A stretch of 64,000 nt of DNA from Cynocephalus volans (GCF_027409185.1 NC_084465.1:26701864-26765863); one strand, 5' to 3'. Counted from the stretch's first letter, positions 46,512 to 57,225 are shown. Numbers and translations: made by a program. The notes: generated by a model not told the origin, from the letters alone.

Positions 46512-46636
46512 ATTTTCTGTTTAAAAAAAAAAGGAAATAGTGCCCAATTAAGGAATGTTCATAAGGAAATCCTGTGCTTTCTACTGTATCTTCTCCAAAT
46601 AACAAACCCCTGTTGGCAAAAGAAAACTCATGCAAA

Positions 46637-46705
46637 CTAGAACTCTCTTTTTCAGCACCACACTCTCCCGAGTGAGACACGGGCCGGCCCTAGAACTCTC
46701 TTTTT
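46637..46705 (-). mobile_element. 37-base tailless retrocopy of the CYN 5' end with 16-base target duplication
   Basis: CTAGAACTCTCTTTTT is repeated at 46,637-46,652 and 46,690-46,705. Between the copies lie only 37 bases. On the minus strand they start GGCCGGCCCGTG and end GTGGTGCTG, matching the SINE from its first base to the anticodon loop. There is no A-tail and no second unit. The duplication shows this is a complete short insertion and not an eroded SINE. Confidence 0.85.
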
Positions 46706-47017
46706 GAGAGCAAGGTTTAATTCTGACCCAGAATTATAATTTTTAAAGTACTATCAATTCCACCATACTGTGTAGGAATTACTCATTCTCCTCCCACCGC
46801 CCAACTTCTGAAAAACCCAAGTGGCTAACCCTACCTGGCTTAGCTGAGGAAGTAAAATGCATTCCTTAATCATTAGCTACCACAGAAAAGCACACTGAGC
46901 CTGCATATCAAGTTGTCTTCGGTAAAATCTATTTTGCTTGCGATAGTCGTGTTATCCTGATTTCTCTTCCCCAAGTTCTGTTCTCCGTTCCAGAGGTGCG
47001 CTGGCGGGTGCTGTCCC

Positions 47018-47215
47018 CTAAGTCTTGTTCCTCCCCTTCTTCCCCTTGGGCGCACCGGGCCAGGGGAAGCCGCGCAGGTGCAGGCAGTCGGCCACGTTGT
47101 GTGCGATGTAGTAGAGGTTCAGCATGGCCGCGGGGCTCAGGATGTCCACCTCTGCTTTCTTCTGCTGCTTCCCGCGAGCCTTGCGCTGGCCTTTTCCTCT
47201 TTTCTCTTTACCTGG
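47018..47215 (-). CDS. SMKR1: SMKR1 coding exon 2 (small lysine-rich protein 1)
   Basis: This exon encodes 65 residues and a TAG stop. It holds all of the protein except the initiator Met. Residues 2-21 are a Lys/Arg/Gly/Gln-rich basic tail (starts [10 protein letters not shown]). A conserved hydrophobic block follows, containing [19 protein letters not shown] and then DCLHLRGF. The end is basic again ([12 protein letters not shown]). The total of 66 residues fits the very small size known for this family. On the minus strand the exon is preceded by a pyrimidine-rich stretch and AG (plus-strand CT at 47,216-47,217). The frame is open from that acceptor to the stop and has no upstream Met, so the start must come from another exon. 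The molecular function of SMKR1 is not established, and no catalytic motif is visible. The repeat-poor setting, intact frame and splice acceptor argue for a live gene and not a retrocopy. Confidence 0.9.
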   Translation of the reverse strand, partial: PGKEKRGKGQRKARGKQQKKAEVDILSPAAMLNLYYIAHNVADCLHLRGFPWPGAPKGKKGRNKT

Positions 47216-47689
47216 CTTTCAAAGAGAAGGATAAACAAAGGGAGGAGGGGTTAGTTTTCATAACCTTGACATAATTTTCAACACTTCCTGATTGAACTTA
47301 AGAAAAAAAAAATTCCTAAAAGGAAAATATCAAAACAGCAACAAAAAAAGTTTGCATGGGATGGGAGAAATCATGTGTAATCTAATTGGACAAATGTTTA
47401 TTAAGCACCCCAGATGAAAAGAGACCCAACCTAATGAAATGAGTGGCCCCTGATTGCATTCTGACTTGAAGAAGCTCCAAAAAGACAATTCTGAGGCAAT
47501 CAGGGAAAGTTGATCCTATCAAAGGATTATTATTAATTCTGTTAGGTATGCTAATGGCACTGGGTCACAGAAGAAAATGTTCACATGTTTCAAAGATGCA
47601 CACTGATCTCTCTAGGGATGAAATGAAAGACGGCCTGAGATTTGCTTTAAAATACTGCAGTTCCCTCTCCACTCACCCTCAAATATAAA

Positions 47690-47825
47690 ACATAGATGAA
47701 GCAAATGTGGCAAAATCCTGATAATTCCCAAATCAGAGAAATGGATATATAGGGATTCATCTTACTATTCTATTTTTGGAAATTTTCATAATGAAAATAA
47801 AAATTAAATTAAAAACAAATTAGAC
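47690..47825 (+). mobile_element. L1M 3' end trace
   Basis: CTATTTTTGGAAATTTTCATAATG followed by an A-rich end resembles old L1 3' termini. The call is weak. Confidence 0.4.
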
Positions 47826-48799
47826 AATCGGGATGGAAATATATATTGTGGCACTTGTTAGTGGCAAGTAATCTCCTCATTAAGCACTCATGGGTTTAGC
47901 TGAGACAGGAATCTTAGACACTTAGCACAGTGTCTGACACGAAGCAAGCACTCAAAGCATTACTGCCATCCTCCTTATCACCCTGGATCCTCAGAGCTGT
48001 ATTTCAAGGTATGTAGGCATTAGTCCTGTCTTCAGAGTGGAAAAGCAGAGGCTTAGTCAGGTTACTCAGCACGTACAAACCGACAGCCACCAGCCTCACG
48101 CCTGTGCTCATTCCACAACTACATGCAAGGTCAGTGTCCTCTTGGAAAAATGAATGAATAGAATCTAATCTGGAAATGAACCATTTCCAAAGTTTTGCTA
48201 GAGCTGCACAAAACTGAGTTGAACTTTTCTATGTCCTCTGACCCACACATAGAAAGCAACAGATAGAAGTGTATTATCAGAAGGTGTCTCTTTTAGGCAA
48301 AGGAAAGGGGAGGAATGAATAAATTATCAAGGACACCTACAAGGGCTAAATATTTGTATAAAATAGATGTCCCGTTCAAAGCCTTTCATTAAAAAAAAAA
48401 ATGTCCTAAGCTAAACAAAGAGAAATACAGTTAATGTTAAAAACACTAAAATGCATTTTTTGCCAGGTAGAGTACAGTACAGTACTAGATACAAAAGCCA
48501 GCAATGAAGATGAGGAACATCTCGCCTCACAGTAGCCTGGTGTCTCTGAGAAAATCCAAATGAAAAGAAACAACATGAAGCCCTATGGCATGACTGCATC
48601 CTCCTGATGAAGCATCCCTGTGGGGTGTAGGGTCTATACTTTGCCATAAGCTCTTAAAGACTTGGGGTTTTGGCTTTCTTTACGAATTCATATACTTTCT
48701 GCGAGTCAGTCACACTTGACTGGAAAAACTGCAACAAAATATGTGTGTGAATTTGTACGTACGTGTTAATCTCTAAAATAATTTGAAAACTAAAATTCA

Positions 48800-50150
48800 C
48801 GTAGAAGTTTGACATTTTTATTCTCATAAAAAGTTCTCATCTTTTTGTAGAAATTGGCAAAGTCATTCTAAAATTCATATGGAAGTGCAAAGGACATAAA
48901 ATAAAGGTTTTACATTTTTATTCAAAGTTCTCATCTTTTTGTACAGATTTTCTACAGATTCTAAAATTCAAATAGAAATGCAAAGAACTTTGAAAAAGAA
49001 GAACAAAGCTGGAGGACTAATACTACCTTATTTCAAAAATTATTATAAAGCTATAGTTTCAAGACAGTGTGGTATGGTATCAGGATAGACAGCGAGATCA
49101 ATGGAACAGAATAAAGAGTCCAGAAACAGATCCACACATATATGAACAACTGGTTTTTAACAAAGGTGTCAAAGCAATTCAGTGGGCCAAGGATGATCTT
49201 TTCAACATATAGTGCTAAACAATGAATACCCGTTTGCAAAAACATGAATCTCAAAATTTAAAACATGAATACACAAATATTAACTCCAAATGGATCATAG
49301 AACTAAATATAAAACCAAAAACTATAAAACTTCTAGAAGAAAATATAGGAGAATACCTTTGTGACCTTGGGTTAGGCAAAGATTTCTTGGATATACCAAA
49401 AGCATAATCCATGAAAAACAAGTTGATAAATTCGCCATCAAAACTGAAAACTTCTGCTCTTCCAAAGATATTGTTAAGAGAATGAAAAGCCAAGCCACAG
49501 ACTGGGAGAAAATATTGCAAATCATGTATCTGATAAAGGCCTATAATCTAGAATAAATAAAGAACTCTCAAAACACAATAGTAACAAAATAAACCAATAA
49601 AAAATGGTCAAAAGATTTGAATAGACATTTCCCCAAAGAAGATATACAGATGGCAAATAAACACATGAAAAATATTCAGCATCAGAGTTATTAGGTAAAT
49701 GCAATTAATACCACCAGATACCACCACACACCTATTGGAATGGCTCACGTTAAAAGACTGACCAAGTGTGAGTGAGGATGTGAAGAACTGGAATTCTCAT
49801 ATACTGCTGGTGGAAGTCTAAAATGACAGAACCACTTCAGAAAACATTTTGGTAGTTTCTTTAAAAAGTTAAAACACACCCCTACCATCTGACCCAGCCA
49901 TTCCACTCCTAAGGTATTTACCCAAGAGAAATTGAAGCATATATCCATTTAAAGACTTATACATGTACATGAATGTTCATAGTAGTGTCATTTGTAACAG
50001 CCCAAAACGGAAAACAACCCAAAAGTCCATCAGCAGGTGAATAGATAAGCAAACCATGGTATAACCATACAACGGCACACTGCTCAGCATACAAATAACT
50101 ACTGATACATGCTACAAAGACGCTAGCCATGTAATCACAAACACACTCAC
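48800..50150 (+). mobile_element. L1 ORF2 end and 3' UTR within the SMKR1 intron
   Basis: ORF2-type sequence (ATTATAAAGCTATAGTTTCA, TGACCCAGCCATTCCACTCC) runs to the 3' part (GTCCATCAGCAGGTGAATAG). It is antisense to SMKR1. Frames are broken by stops. The first 190 bases contain a tandem duplication. Confidence 0.85.
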
Positions 50151-50189
50151 CAACGATGGCGTGAAGGAAGGGCCCAGCAGTACATGGCA

Positions 50190-50560
50190 TTAGGATGGCA
50201 CAGGATGGGCCAAGGGCTCACCTAGTCTGGGACATCAAGAAAGCATTCCTGAAGAGTGGCCCGTGGGTTGGGGTAGGGAATTCCCAGGCAGAGCAAACAG
50301 CCTGTGCAAAGGCTCTGAGGTTGGAGAGAATATGCAAAGGAGAAGGGACCAAAAAAATCAAAAAAGGTCAATGTGGCCAGCAAGAGCGATAGAGGTGGGA
50401 AAGGCACACGGGGCACAGCTCTGGCCTGCAGGCTCTGTAAACTAAGAGGGTTTGACCTTTATCCAAGGAGTAGGGGAAGCCATTACTGGCTTTGTAAACG
50501 ATCTGCTTCAATTTCCCTAGGCCCTGAAAGAGAACGGCAGTACCAACTATGTGAGGTCAC
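50190..50560 (-). mobile_element. L2 fragment in the SMKR1 intron
   Basis: TTCCCAGGCAGAGCAAACAG, GTGCAAAGGCTCTGAGG and GGGGAAGCCATTACTGGCTT are reverse L2 ORF2 sequence. Confidence 0.65.
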
Positions 50561-50579
50561 CCAAGAGACATTTACTTAG

Positions 50580-51299
50580 TACTTTCACACACAACGAACG
50601 GGAAGGAACACAGAAACTTACCAAACACACTTCTACACTACAGCCCAGCGGGAGGTGAGGAGTAAGGCCAGTTTGCAAAGCAGAACAGGCAAAGCACCTA
50701 AGTGAGGTGCCAAGGGCTCCGGGCGCTTAAGGAGCACCAGGGAAGCAGGGGGTACTTCTGAGCTGGGTCTCAAGGAGAAGCAGATCCATAGCTCGAGGAG
50801 GCGCAGAAGGTTTCCGCAAGAATGTGGTCCTGTGTGGGATGTGGGGCTGTTGTTTTTCTTAAGCAGAGAAGATAATACGGCAGAGAAAGGTTGAGGCCCT
50901 TTACCAAGGGCTCTGCGCGCCAAACTCGAGTAGTGAAGTACTTAGTTTAGCAGATAACGGTGCCTCCCTGGGGACTTGGAGCGGGGGCTAGCAGGTCACA
51001 GCCCTTCTGGAAAGCACAGTGAGGGCGGGAAGGAGGTCGCAAATAGCTGGATGAGTGCTGGGAACCGGCCGCAACAGGGCTCACTTTCTACTTCAGGAGT
51101 CTGCAGAGTCCCTCACGGGGACCCGGGGTTAGCGGCGGCAGTGGCTAAGGGCCTGGACCAGCGACTGCTGGCCTGTACCGGCGCGCTGGGGTTCCACCCC
51201 CGTGACCGGCCTCCCTTTATTTCCCACATATGAACCATCTTGTGCGTGTGAAAGTTGCCGAACAGAATCAAGAAACGAAAACAGACCAATTCACAGAAA
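50580..51299. other. SMKR1 intron, unique part
   Basis: GC rises steadily toward the CpG island. Nothing else is recognised. Confidence 0.45.
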
Positions 51300-51509
51300 G
51301 AAGACTCAGCCTGACTCGGCCGCTCCTGTCCCCTTCGGCAGGCGCAGGACACCGGGGCACCCCCTCGGCCCCTCACTTTGCACCAAGGGTTCAGAGGGCG
51401 GGGCCACCTGCAGTGAGAGGAGAGGATCTGGGCGAAGGCACGCCACCGAAAGGCAGTCCCAGGGAAGGGAGCGGGCGCCCGGCACGTCTCCTACTGAGAA
51501 TACACGGGC

Positions 51510-51523
51510 ATTACCATGGTCAC
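51510..51523 (-). promoter_or_regulatory. RFX X-box-like palindrome at the proposed SMKR1 start
   Basis: The minus strand reads GTGACCATGGTAAT. This fits the RFX X-box pattern (GTNRCC, 0-3 base spacer, RGYAAC) except for the final base. X-boxes close to the transcription start are typical of cilia genes. The site overlaps both the ATG and the first bases of the intron. Binding is inferred from the motif only. Confidence 0.4.
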
Positions 51524-51640
51524 TGACTTCTCAGCTGAGCGGGCGAGCGTGACATGGGTTCCTAGTCCTGCGATGCACAGGGTGGCTTCAGTCCCCGCGC
51601 CCGTTGGGGCCGCGCACCTGGCCTCCTCCGGCCGAACCGC
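51515..51640 (-). other. SMKR1: Proposed SMKR1 exon 1: 5' leader plus ATG at the exon edge
   Basis: Exon 2 begins with the codon for residue 2, so exon 1 should end exactly in ATG followed by GT. The minus strand has this at 51,517-51,515: GACCATG followed by GTAATG, a good initiation context and an acceptable donor. It lies at the edge of the CpG island, about 4.3 kb upstream of exon 2. A short upstream frame (ATG at 51,555-51,553, 11 codons) stops at 51,522-51,520, two bases before the main ATG. The 5' end is not visible, so 51,640 is only a nominal limit. A second ATG followed by GT near 51,230 is a weaker alternative. Exon assignment is inferred without transcript support. Confidence 0.6.
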
Positions 51641-52379
51641 CGCCGGCCCAGGACCTCGCCACGCCTCTCAGGGGCCTCTCCCGCGGCGCCGCGCGGCGGG
51701 CACAGGCGCTCCGCGGAGCCGGGCAGACTCGCTGCAGCCAGCCACGGAGATCGTCCCACGCCGGCACCGGTAGGCGCCGCACCGAGGCTGCGAGCGCTGC
51801 TGAGCGCAGGGCCGCGCGCACAAGGGCCGGAGGCGCGCGGGCGGGGCGGGGCGGGGCGCGCGGCGGGGCGGGGCGCGGGGCGGGGCGAGGGGCTGGGAGC
51901 GGGCGGCACAGGGAGTGGGCCGACTGGGGAGAGAGTGATCGCGAGCCACCCATTCGGCTGCCCTTGGAGAAGTCATCGGAGCTCCGGGACCTCTTTTGGA
52001 AAATGACAATGAGGACTTTGAGGGTCCTTATTGTAGCATAACATGGGAAATGATTGTAAAAGAGCCCAGTCCAGGTCCCAGAGAGTAAGGGCGCGATGGG
52101 GGTGGGGAGTAGTTCTTACACCCTGGGTTGGATTAGGCAAGAAAAGATGCTGTAGCTACCGTTGCGCTTCCCACCTGGCGAGTTCCTCCCTACCGCAAGG
52201 GAAGACTACAGTTTGGGGGTACGACTCTCATTCCTTTTTATAACTCTGTCATTCCTTTCTATTCAACAAACAGTAATTGAGCGCCTGCCATGTGCCACTC
52301 TCCTAGTTCTGCGAATTCAGCACCGAATGAGGCAAAGTCCTTGTTCCTAGGGTGTTTTGGGTTTTTTTTGGGGGGGGGG

Positions 52380-52660
52380 TTCCATGGGGAGGGTTGAGAA
52401 ATGGAGGGTAAAAGTGATTGACAGGTGCTCTCCGGCGCAATGCACGGATATGTTAAATTGATGTGATGGCCAGGCGCTTTTTTAGATTGGTGATGGGGGA
52501 AGGCCTCTCAGAAGCAGTGATGTTTAAATTGAGATCTGGATGACAAGGAGCAGTCGACTATGCCAAGATCAGGAGACAGGACATTGCAGGCCCAGGGCGG
52601 GAGGAGGAGAACTGGACCAGGAAGCAAGGGTGGAGTCTCGAAGGCTTTGCCAGCAAGGAT
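52380..52660 (-). mobile_element. L2 fragment upstream of SMKR1
   Basis: AAGGCCTCTCAGAAGCAGTG and TTTAAATTGAGATCTGGATG match reverse L2. It begins about 0.45 kb beyond the CpG island. Confidence 0.6.
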
Positions 52661-53013
52661 AAGTGTTCTGTTTGCTTTCTCCTGATTGATGACCTGGCTT
52701 CCAAAGGGGGTATTTATGTTCCAGGTTGTCATACACATGCTTTCTCTAATCCTTCAATGACAAAGCAAACTCAAGTTCCAACTACTTTTAATTTGGCAGT
52801 TGCTTCATGACTCCTTATGTCCTTGATATGGCGAATTCACCCACCCTCCTGCACTTTCTCTTCTGTGGTCCACTCTTTCAATCCTGGATGGGGGTGCCCA
52901 CCCTCCCTGCTTATATTTCTCTGGGTCATTTCAACTCTCCCAGGTTAACCCCTGTTGGGATCACTCCCAAATTTGTTCCAGCCCTGCTTTTCCTGAATTC
53001 CAAACCAGAGATC

Positions 53014-53078
53014 CATATTATAGCACCAAGGTCAAGGGTTCGGATCTTCATACCCAACAGCCACCAAAAAGAAAAAAA
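53014..53078 (+). mobile_element. 5'-truncated CYN monomer
   Basis: Only the 3' half remains (AGCACCAAGGTCAAGGGTTC and the CCATACC-like end), followed by an A-rich tail. Confidence 0.65.
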
Positions 53079-53136
53079 AGATATCCAAATCAAGAGTCTG
53101 GAGCCCTGCTGCAAGTTTTAAAATTCAGCTGTCTTT

Positions 53137-53273
53137 AAAGTAGACCGGTGGAGGGCTGACCCATGGCTCACTTGGGAGAGTGTGGTGCTGACAACACCAA
53201 GTCAGGGGTTAAGATCCCCTTACCGGTCATCTTTTAAAATAAATAAATAAATAAATAAAGTAGACCAGTGGTG
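53137..53273 (+). mobile_element. CYN copy with one fused unit and (AAAT)n tail
   Basis: AAAGTAGACC(G/A)GTGG flanks both ends. The 5' part matches unit 1 of the dimer and the 3' part matches unit 2, with the middle missing. The tail is AAATAAATAAAT-type. Confidence 0.82.
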
Positions 53274-53964
53274 GTGGTGGGGGGGGTCATGGAGGGGAGG
53301 ATTGACTCTGCAAAGTGTTAAGAGAATTTGGGAGTGATGGAAATATTCTCCATCCTGACTGAGAGTAACACAGGTGCAGGGCTGTCTGCAACATTTGCAT
53401 GGCTCAGTACAAAATGAAAATAGGGGGAAGAAGGAAAAAATGCCACTAAAGGTAACTAAATAATAAAACTTTCATTTTTTCTGCAGTCTCTATCAACCTA
53501 TCATGCTGTTTTATTTTCTGTTTAATGTGGGGTTTCCTCAGGTACAGGATTATTCCCCTTCCTAGATATTTTCCCATGGCAGTTGGGAGACTTCCCAAGC
53601 GATTGCAACCTCTTTGCCAGGATGTGCTTGGTACCAGGATCATGATGGGCAAAACCCTTGAATGTCTCACTCTGAATGTGCTGGGGTGCTGTCATACCCC
53701 GCCCTGAGATGTGGTGGGGGTGGGATAGGAAGAGGGTGGAGGTTGGGGGCAGTTGAAGATATTCTGGAGGAGCTAAGCTCTTGGCCCTTTTCTCCAGCAT
53801 GCTCCATTGTCCCATGGGATTTCATTTACAAAATACAAATTCAAGGATAAAATTACTTAGAAATTTTCATACCATGAACTCAGAACACTAAGCCCCAAGC
53901 ATGAGGCTGTTCTGAGAGTAGACCACTGGGGTCACACATGCCCATGAAGCTGGCCCTGTACAAG

Positions 53965-54055
53965 TATATACACTTGTCAAAATTCATTGTACTATACATT
54001 TTAAATGAGTGCAGTTTATTCTACATAAATTATACCTCGATAAAGTTGATTTTAA
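53965..54055 (+). mobile_element. L1M 3' end fragment
   Basis: CATTGTACTATACATTTTAA and TACCTCGATAAAGTTGATTT match the old L1M terminus. Confidence 0.65.
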
Positions 54056-54139
54056 AACTTCAGCTCTTAAGAACCTCAAACTACCATATCTAAAATCAAA
54101 CACTTCTCATAACCAGTGTGCATTTCTTTTTGTCTTGGA

Positions 54140-55540
54140 TGAAGGCATCAGCAGCCATCTAACACCCAAGCTGTGAACTGGTCTTCTTTGATCCCTCCTT
54201 ATCTCCTTGCATCTAGTGGTCTCTCACCTGTACCTACTTGAGCTGCCTCCTGACTTTCTGAGGTCTGTGGATGGTGCCACCTGCTCCCAGTCACCCAGCC
54301 TCAAACCCCTCAGTGTGTTTTTCACTCCTTGCCAAGCTGTCCCAGTGGGGGACTGCCTTTTCCCCTCTTCCCCAGAACACCATCCTGTTGACGCCTGTCC
54401 TGTCTCTGGTCTGGGCTGCTGCAGAGGTCTCCTGACAGCCCTGCTGCCTCTTAGGCTTCTGTACTCCATCCTAGTATTCTTTCTGAAGCACAGATTTAAT
54501 CATGTCTCTCCTGTTTCTGAAAACGGTCAATGACTATTTCCTACAAAGAGCTCCTTGGTATGGTATCTGTGGTCTTTCTAAATCGTGCCTTATTCTGCTT
54601 TTCTAGCTTTATTTACTCTCGCTGGCCCCGCATACTTTATTTTTGCCACACTCCTCTGTCTCTGGGATATGCTGTACTCTCATGCCCCCCAGCCTCTGCT
54701 TAGGTGGTCCCCTTTACCTGGAATGCTTCCTCCTCCTTGCCTAGCCAAAGCCTATTTAGCCTTCAAGTCCCAGCACAAACTATTCAATCTCTGTGAGCTT
54801 TTTAATCACTGGCAACGCTTTGTGTCCATGAAACTCAGCCTAGGCCTCTGGCATTGCACTTACCTGTACTACAGTAAGATATATATTTACTTGTCTCCTC
54901 CACAGGGAGCAGCCCCTTTTAGGATCATAGCTGTAGGCCCCAACAGTAATGATAGATGTTAATGGAATAATTTTCTTGATTCCATGGAAAGTATTAGCCC
55001 CTTCATTTGGCCAAGCCCCCAAGACGTCTTCATTCTCCTTGACTTGTTAATGTTGCTCCCTCCCTTCCATCTTTAAGTCTCCCACTTGCTCCTGAGATGT
55101 GCACCCGGACCTCCCCTGGCCATCGCATCCAGGTGGGGGCTGATCTCCAAGTCCAATCCTCAGCCCTATGTCCTCCTCCCTTAGTATCCCCTCACATGAT
55201 GGCTCATCTTGTAACGTCAGTGACTGCCTCTCCCGGGATGACATAGTCTCTGTGGGGAAGAATGGCCTCCATCTGAGCTCAGGTCCTCAGCCCCCATCAT
55301 TCCCTTCACTTAAAGCATCTCCCCCTTGTTCTGCCTCTCCCAGCCGTCACTGTCAGTGGCACCACTGACCTTCCAGGCTTGTGCCCTTCGTCTTTTCTCA
55401 CTGGTTTCCATCCATCTTGAAGGATGCATCCATCACCCAGGGCTGAGCGTCCTCTGGAATTCTCGTATCAATCCTTCCCTTGAAATCCTTATTATTTTAG
55501 CTCAGACTTTCGTCCTTTCAGCACTGCAAATAGCAGTGAA
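54140..55540 (+). mobile_element. L2 ORF2/3' fragments
   Basis: 54,200-54,850 has several L2 phrases (TTAATCATGTCTCTCCTG, CTGGAATGCTTCCTCCTCC, CTTCAAGTCCCAGCACAAAC). 55,030-55,520 looks like a more 5' L2 part, so the pieces are out of order or come from two copies. Confidence 0.55.
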
Positions 55541-55629
55541 CATGGAAGCTGCACTGATGTCAGGCAGCTTGCTGAGCGCTGTGCACATACCATGGCATGA
55601 TCATTTTACCACAACAGCGTGGTAATTCC

Positions 55630-55870
55630 TTTATGTTCTCCAATTTGCACATGAGATCAGAGAGTGAGTAACTTGCCCAGCTTCCCACAGGAAGAGTTAA
55701 ATCTTCTGTCCAGTCTGTGCTGTTAATCACTAGAATTATTTAGGAAGGTGCCCTGGACCTGAGGCCAGAAGATGTGCGTCCAAGTCTTGGCCTCATTGCT
55801 TATTAGTTGTGCGATTTGGGGCAATTCTCTGAGCTTCACTCTTTTCTCTTGGGATGCCATAAAGTAGATA
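55630..55870. repeat. Two MIR fragments in opposite orientations
   Basis: 55,630-55,710 (AGTGAGTAACTTGCCCAGCT) is reverse MIR. 55,745-55,860 (TAGTTGTGCGATTTGGGGCA) is sense MIR. Confidence 0.55.
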
Positions 55871-56575
55871 TGATAGAATGGATGTGAAATTGCTCTGTGA
55901 ATTTAAACTGTCTCCAGTAAGCCTTGCTTTAAAAGATAAAAAGCACAAGAAAGCACGCTTTGCCAGTAGGACACAAAATGAATGGTCTAGTGACAACTGG
56001 AACAACTTCAATGGCAGGACTATTTTCCATTGACCAAACGGATCTTCAGCCTTTGCACTGGAGAAAGCCTCCACCTACAGGGAGGTGAGGAGGGCTGCTG
56101 AGGTGTGTGGCTGAAAGGCAGACTTTGTTATAAAACACAGCACAGGTTACTGCTGGAATCAAAACATAACATCATTGACCATATATGCATTTTTCTTAAA
56201 TGCCAATCCACTTAAGAATCACTTGGGGTTTAGGACTTAAGATAGATCTTTTATTTCACAAGAACTGAACAAATCTTCTTGTGTAAACTGGAAGAAGCTG
56301 TTAAATGTAGATAACTACTCAACCTCACATTGGAATGCACTAGTAATTTTATCTATTTACGAATATGCAGCCTTATGTCTTCTTTATAAATAGTAATGCT
56401 AACTGTGCCGTTCTTAAAAAAAATTACTAGAATTGAAGCATGCATTCGTAGAATATCCAAACTTAGAATATTCTATCACTGTCTTTCTTAGAAGTTAGAC
56501 TTAAAAATTCCTATTTCTTCCTTTCTACTCTGGTGGTGTCTGCCACATGGCTGGCATGGCATTCACTTCACATAC

Positions 56576-56640
56576 GAGGTCATGGAAAAACTCATATTTC
56601 AATTCTACTTTTCCACGAACTTTTGAAGTACCCTCATATA
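56576..56640. repeat. Partial copy of the palindromic MITE
   Basis: The right arm TTCCACGAACTTTTGAAGTA is complete and the left arm has lost its outer part (only GGTCATGGAAAAACTC remains). Confidence 0.55.
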
Positions 56641-56808
56641 AACACTCTCTCCACCCCCTCTGATAGCCCTAATATTGAAGAAGTTGCAGAAAAAGCAAAA
56701 CGTTCTTTGTAGGTAACTTCCTTGGTCAGCCTCTAGAGTCCCGGCAGCGAGAACCTTGGAGTGCAGTAAGACCAGCTGGGGCAGATTTAGGAGAGAAGTT
56801 ATCTGCAG

Positions 56809-57142
56809 CAGGGGTCGGCAAACTCCGTAAAGGGCCAGATAGTAAATATTTCAGACTTTGCGGGCCTTACGTCCTGTTTTGCAGCTACTAAACTCTGCTG
56901 ACGTACACGAAAGCAGTTACAGACAGCACGTAAACAAATGAGTGTGGCTGCGTTCTAGTAAAACTATTATGGAAAGTGGAATTTGAATTTCATAGAATTT
57001 TCATGTGTCAGAAAATATTTTTCTTCTTTGGATTTTTTCCACCAACGATTGAAAAATGTAAAAACCATTCTTAGCTCATGGGCTGTATAGAAACTGACAG
57101 TAGTTCAGAGTTGGCCCCTGGTCTGTAATTTGCCAATCCCTG
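56809..57142. mobile_element. hAT-type nonautonomous DNA transposon with clear inverted ends
   Basis: The left end CAGGGGTCGGCAAACT pairs with the reverse complement of the right end (TTTGCCAATCCCTG). The inside includes AAGGGCCAGATAGTAAATAT and TTTGCGGGCC. The family is the common MER3/MER1-type group; the exact name was not checked. Confidence 0.8.
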
Positions 57143-57225
57143 ATCTAAAGAATTGAAATGTTATTTATTACTCTTGCTGGGGGATTCTTTGAGAGGGAAA
57201 GGAATAAGGTGGGAAATAATAATAG

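Larger units (their letters stand above)
47216..51514 (-). other. SMKR1: Proposed SMKR1 intron 1
   Basis: GT-AG boundaries on the minus strand define an intron of about 4.3 kb. It holds an L1 3' fragment near 47.7 kb, a sense-oriented (plus-strand) old L1 at 48.8-50.15 kb and an L2 copy at 50.2-50.6 kb. No further exon was recognised between 47.2 and 51.5 kb. 47,830-48,810 is mostly unique AT-rich DNA with a weak MIR/L2-like trace near 47.9 kb. Confidence 0.55.
51300..51950. promoter_or_regulatory. CpG island, likely SMKR1 promoter
   Basis: CpG density rises sharply here against an AT-rich, CpG-poor background, densest at about 51,560-51,900. At 51,835-51,890 there is a run of GGGGCGGGG-type GC boxes (Sp/KLF sites) and no TATA box. 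Such islands usually mark dispersed promoters. Its position just upstream of the proposed exon 1 fits a minus-strand SMKR1 start. Transcription in the plus direction from the same island is possible but unsupported. Open frames of 100-145 codons here on both strands are expected in stop-poor GC-rich DNA and are not called as genes. Confidence 0.75.
52661..53964. other. Intergenic upstream of SMKR1
   Basis: Two CYN copies at 53.0 and 53.15 kb; the rest is unique-looking. Confidence 0.45.

Noticed and set aside
46996-47274. 92-codon plus frame across SMKR1 exon 2
   Set aside because: It is the antisense shadow of the SMKR1 coding exon.
51562-52041. Four overlapping frames of 113-145 codons in the SMKR1 CpG island
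   Set aside because: They occur on both strands and are rich in Ala, Arg, Pro and Gly, as expected by chance in GC-box-rich sequence.
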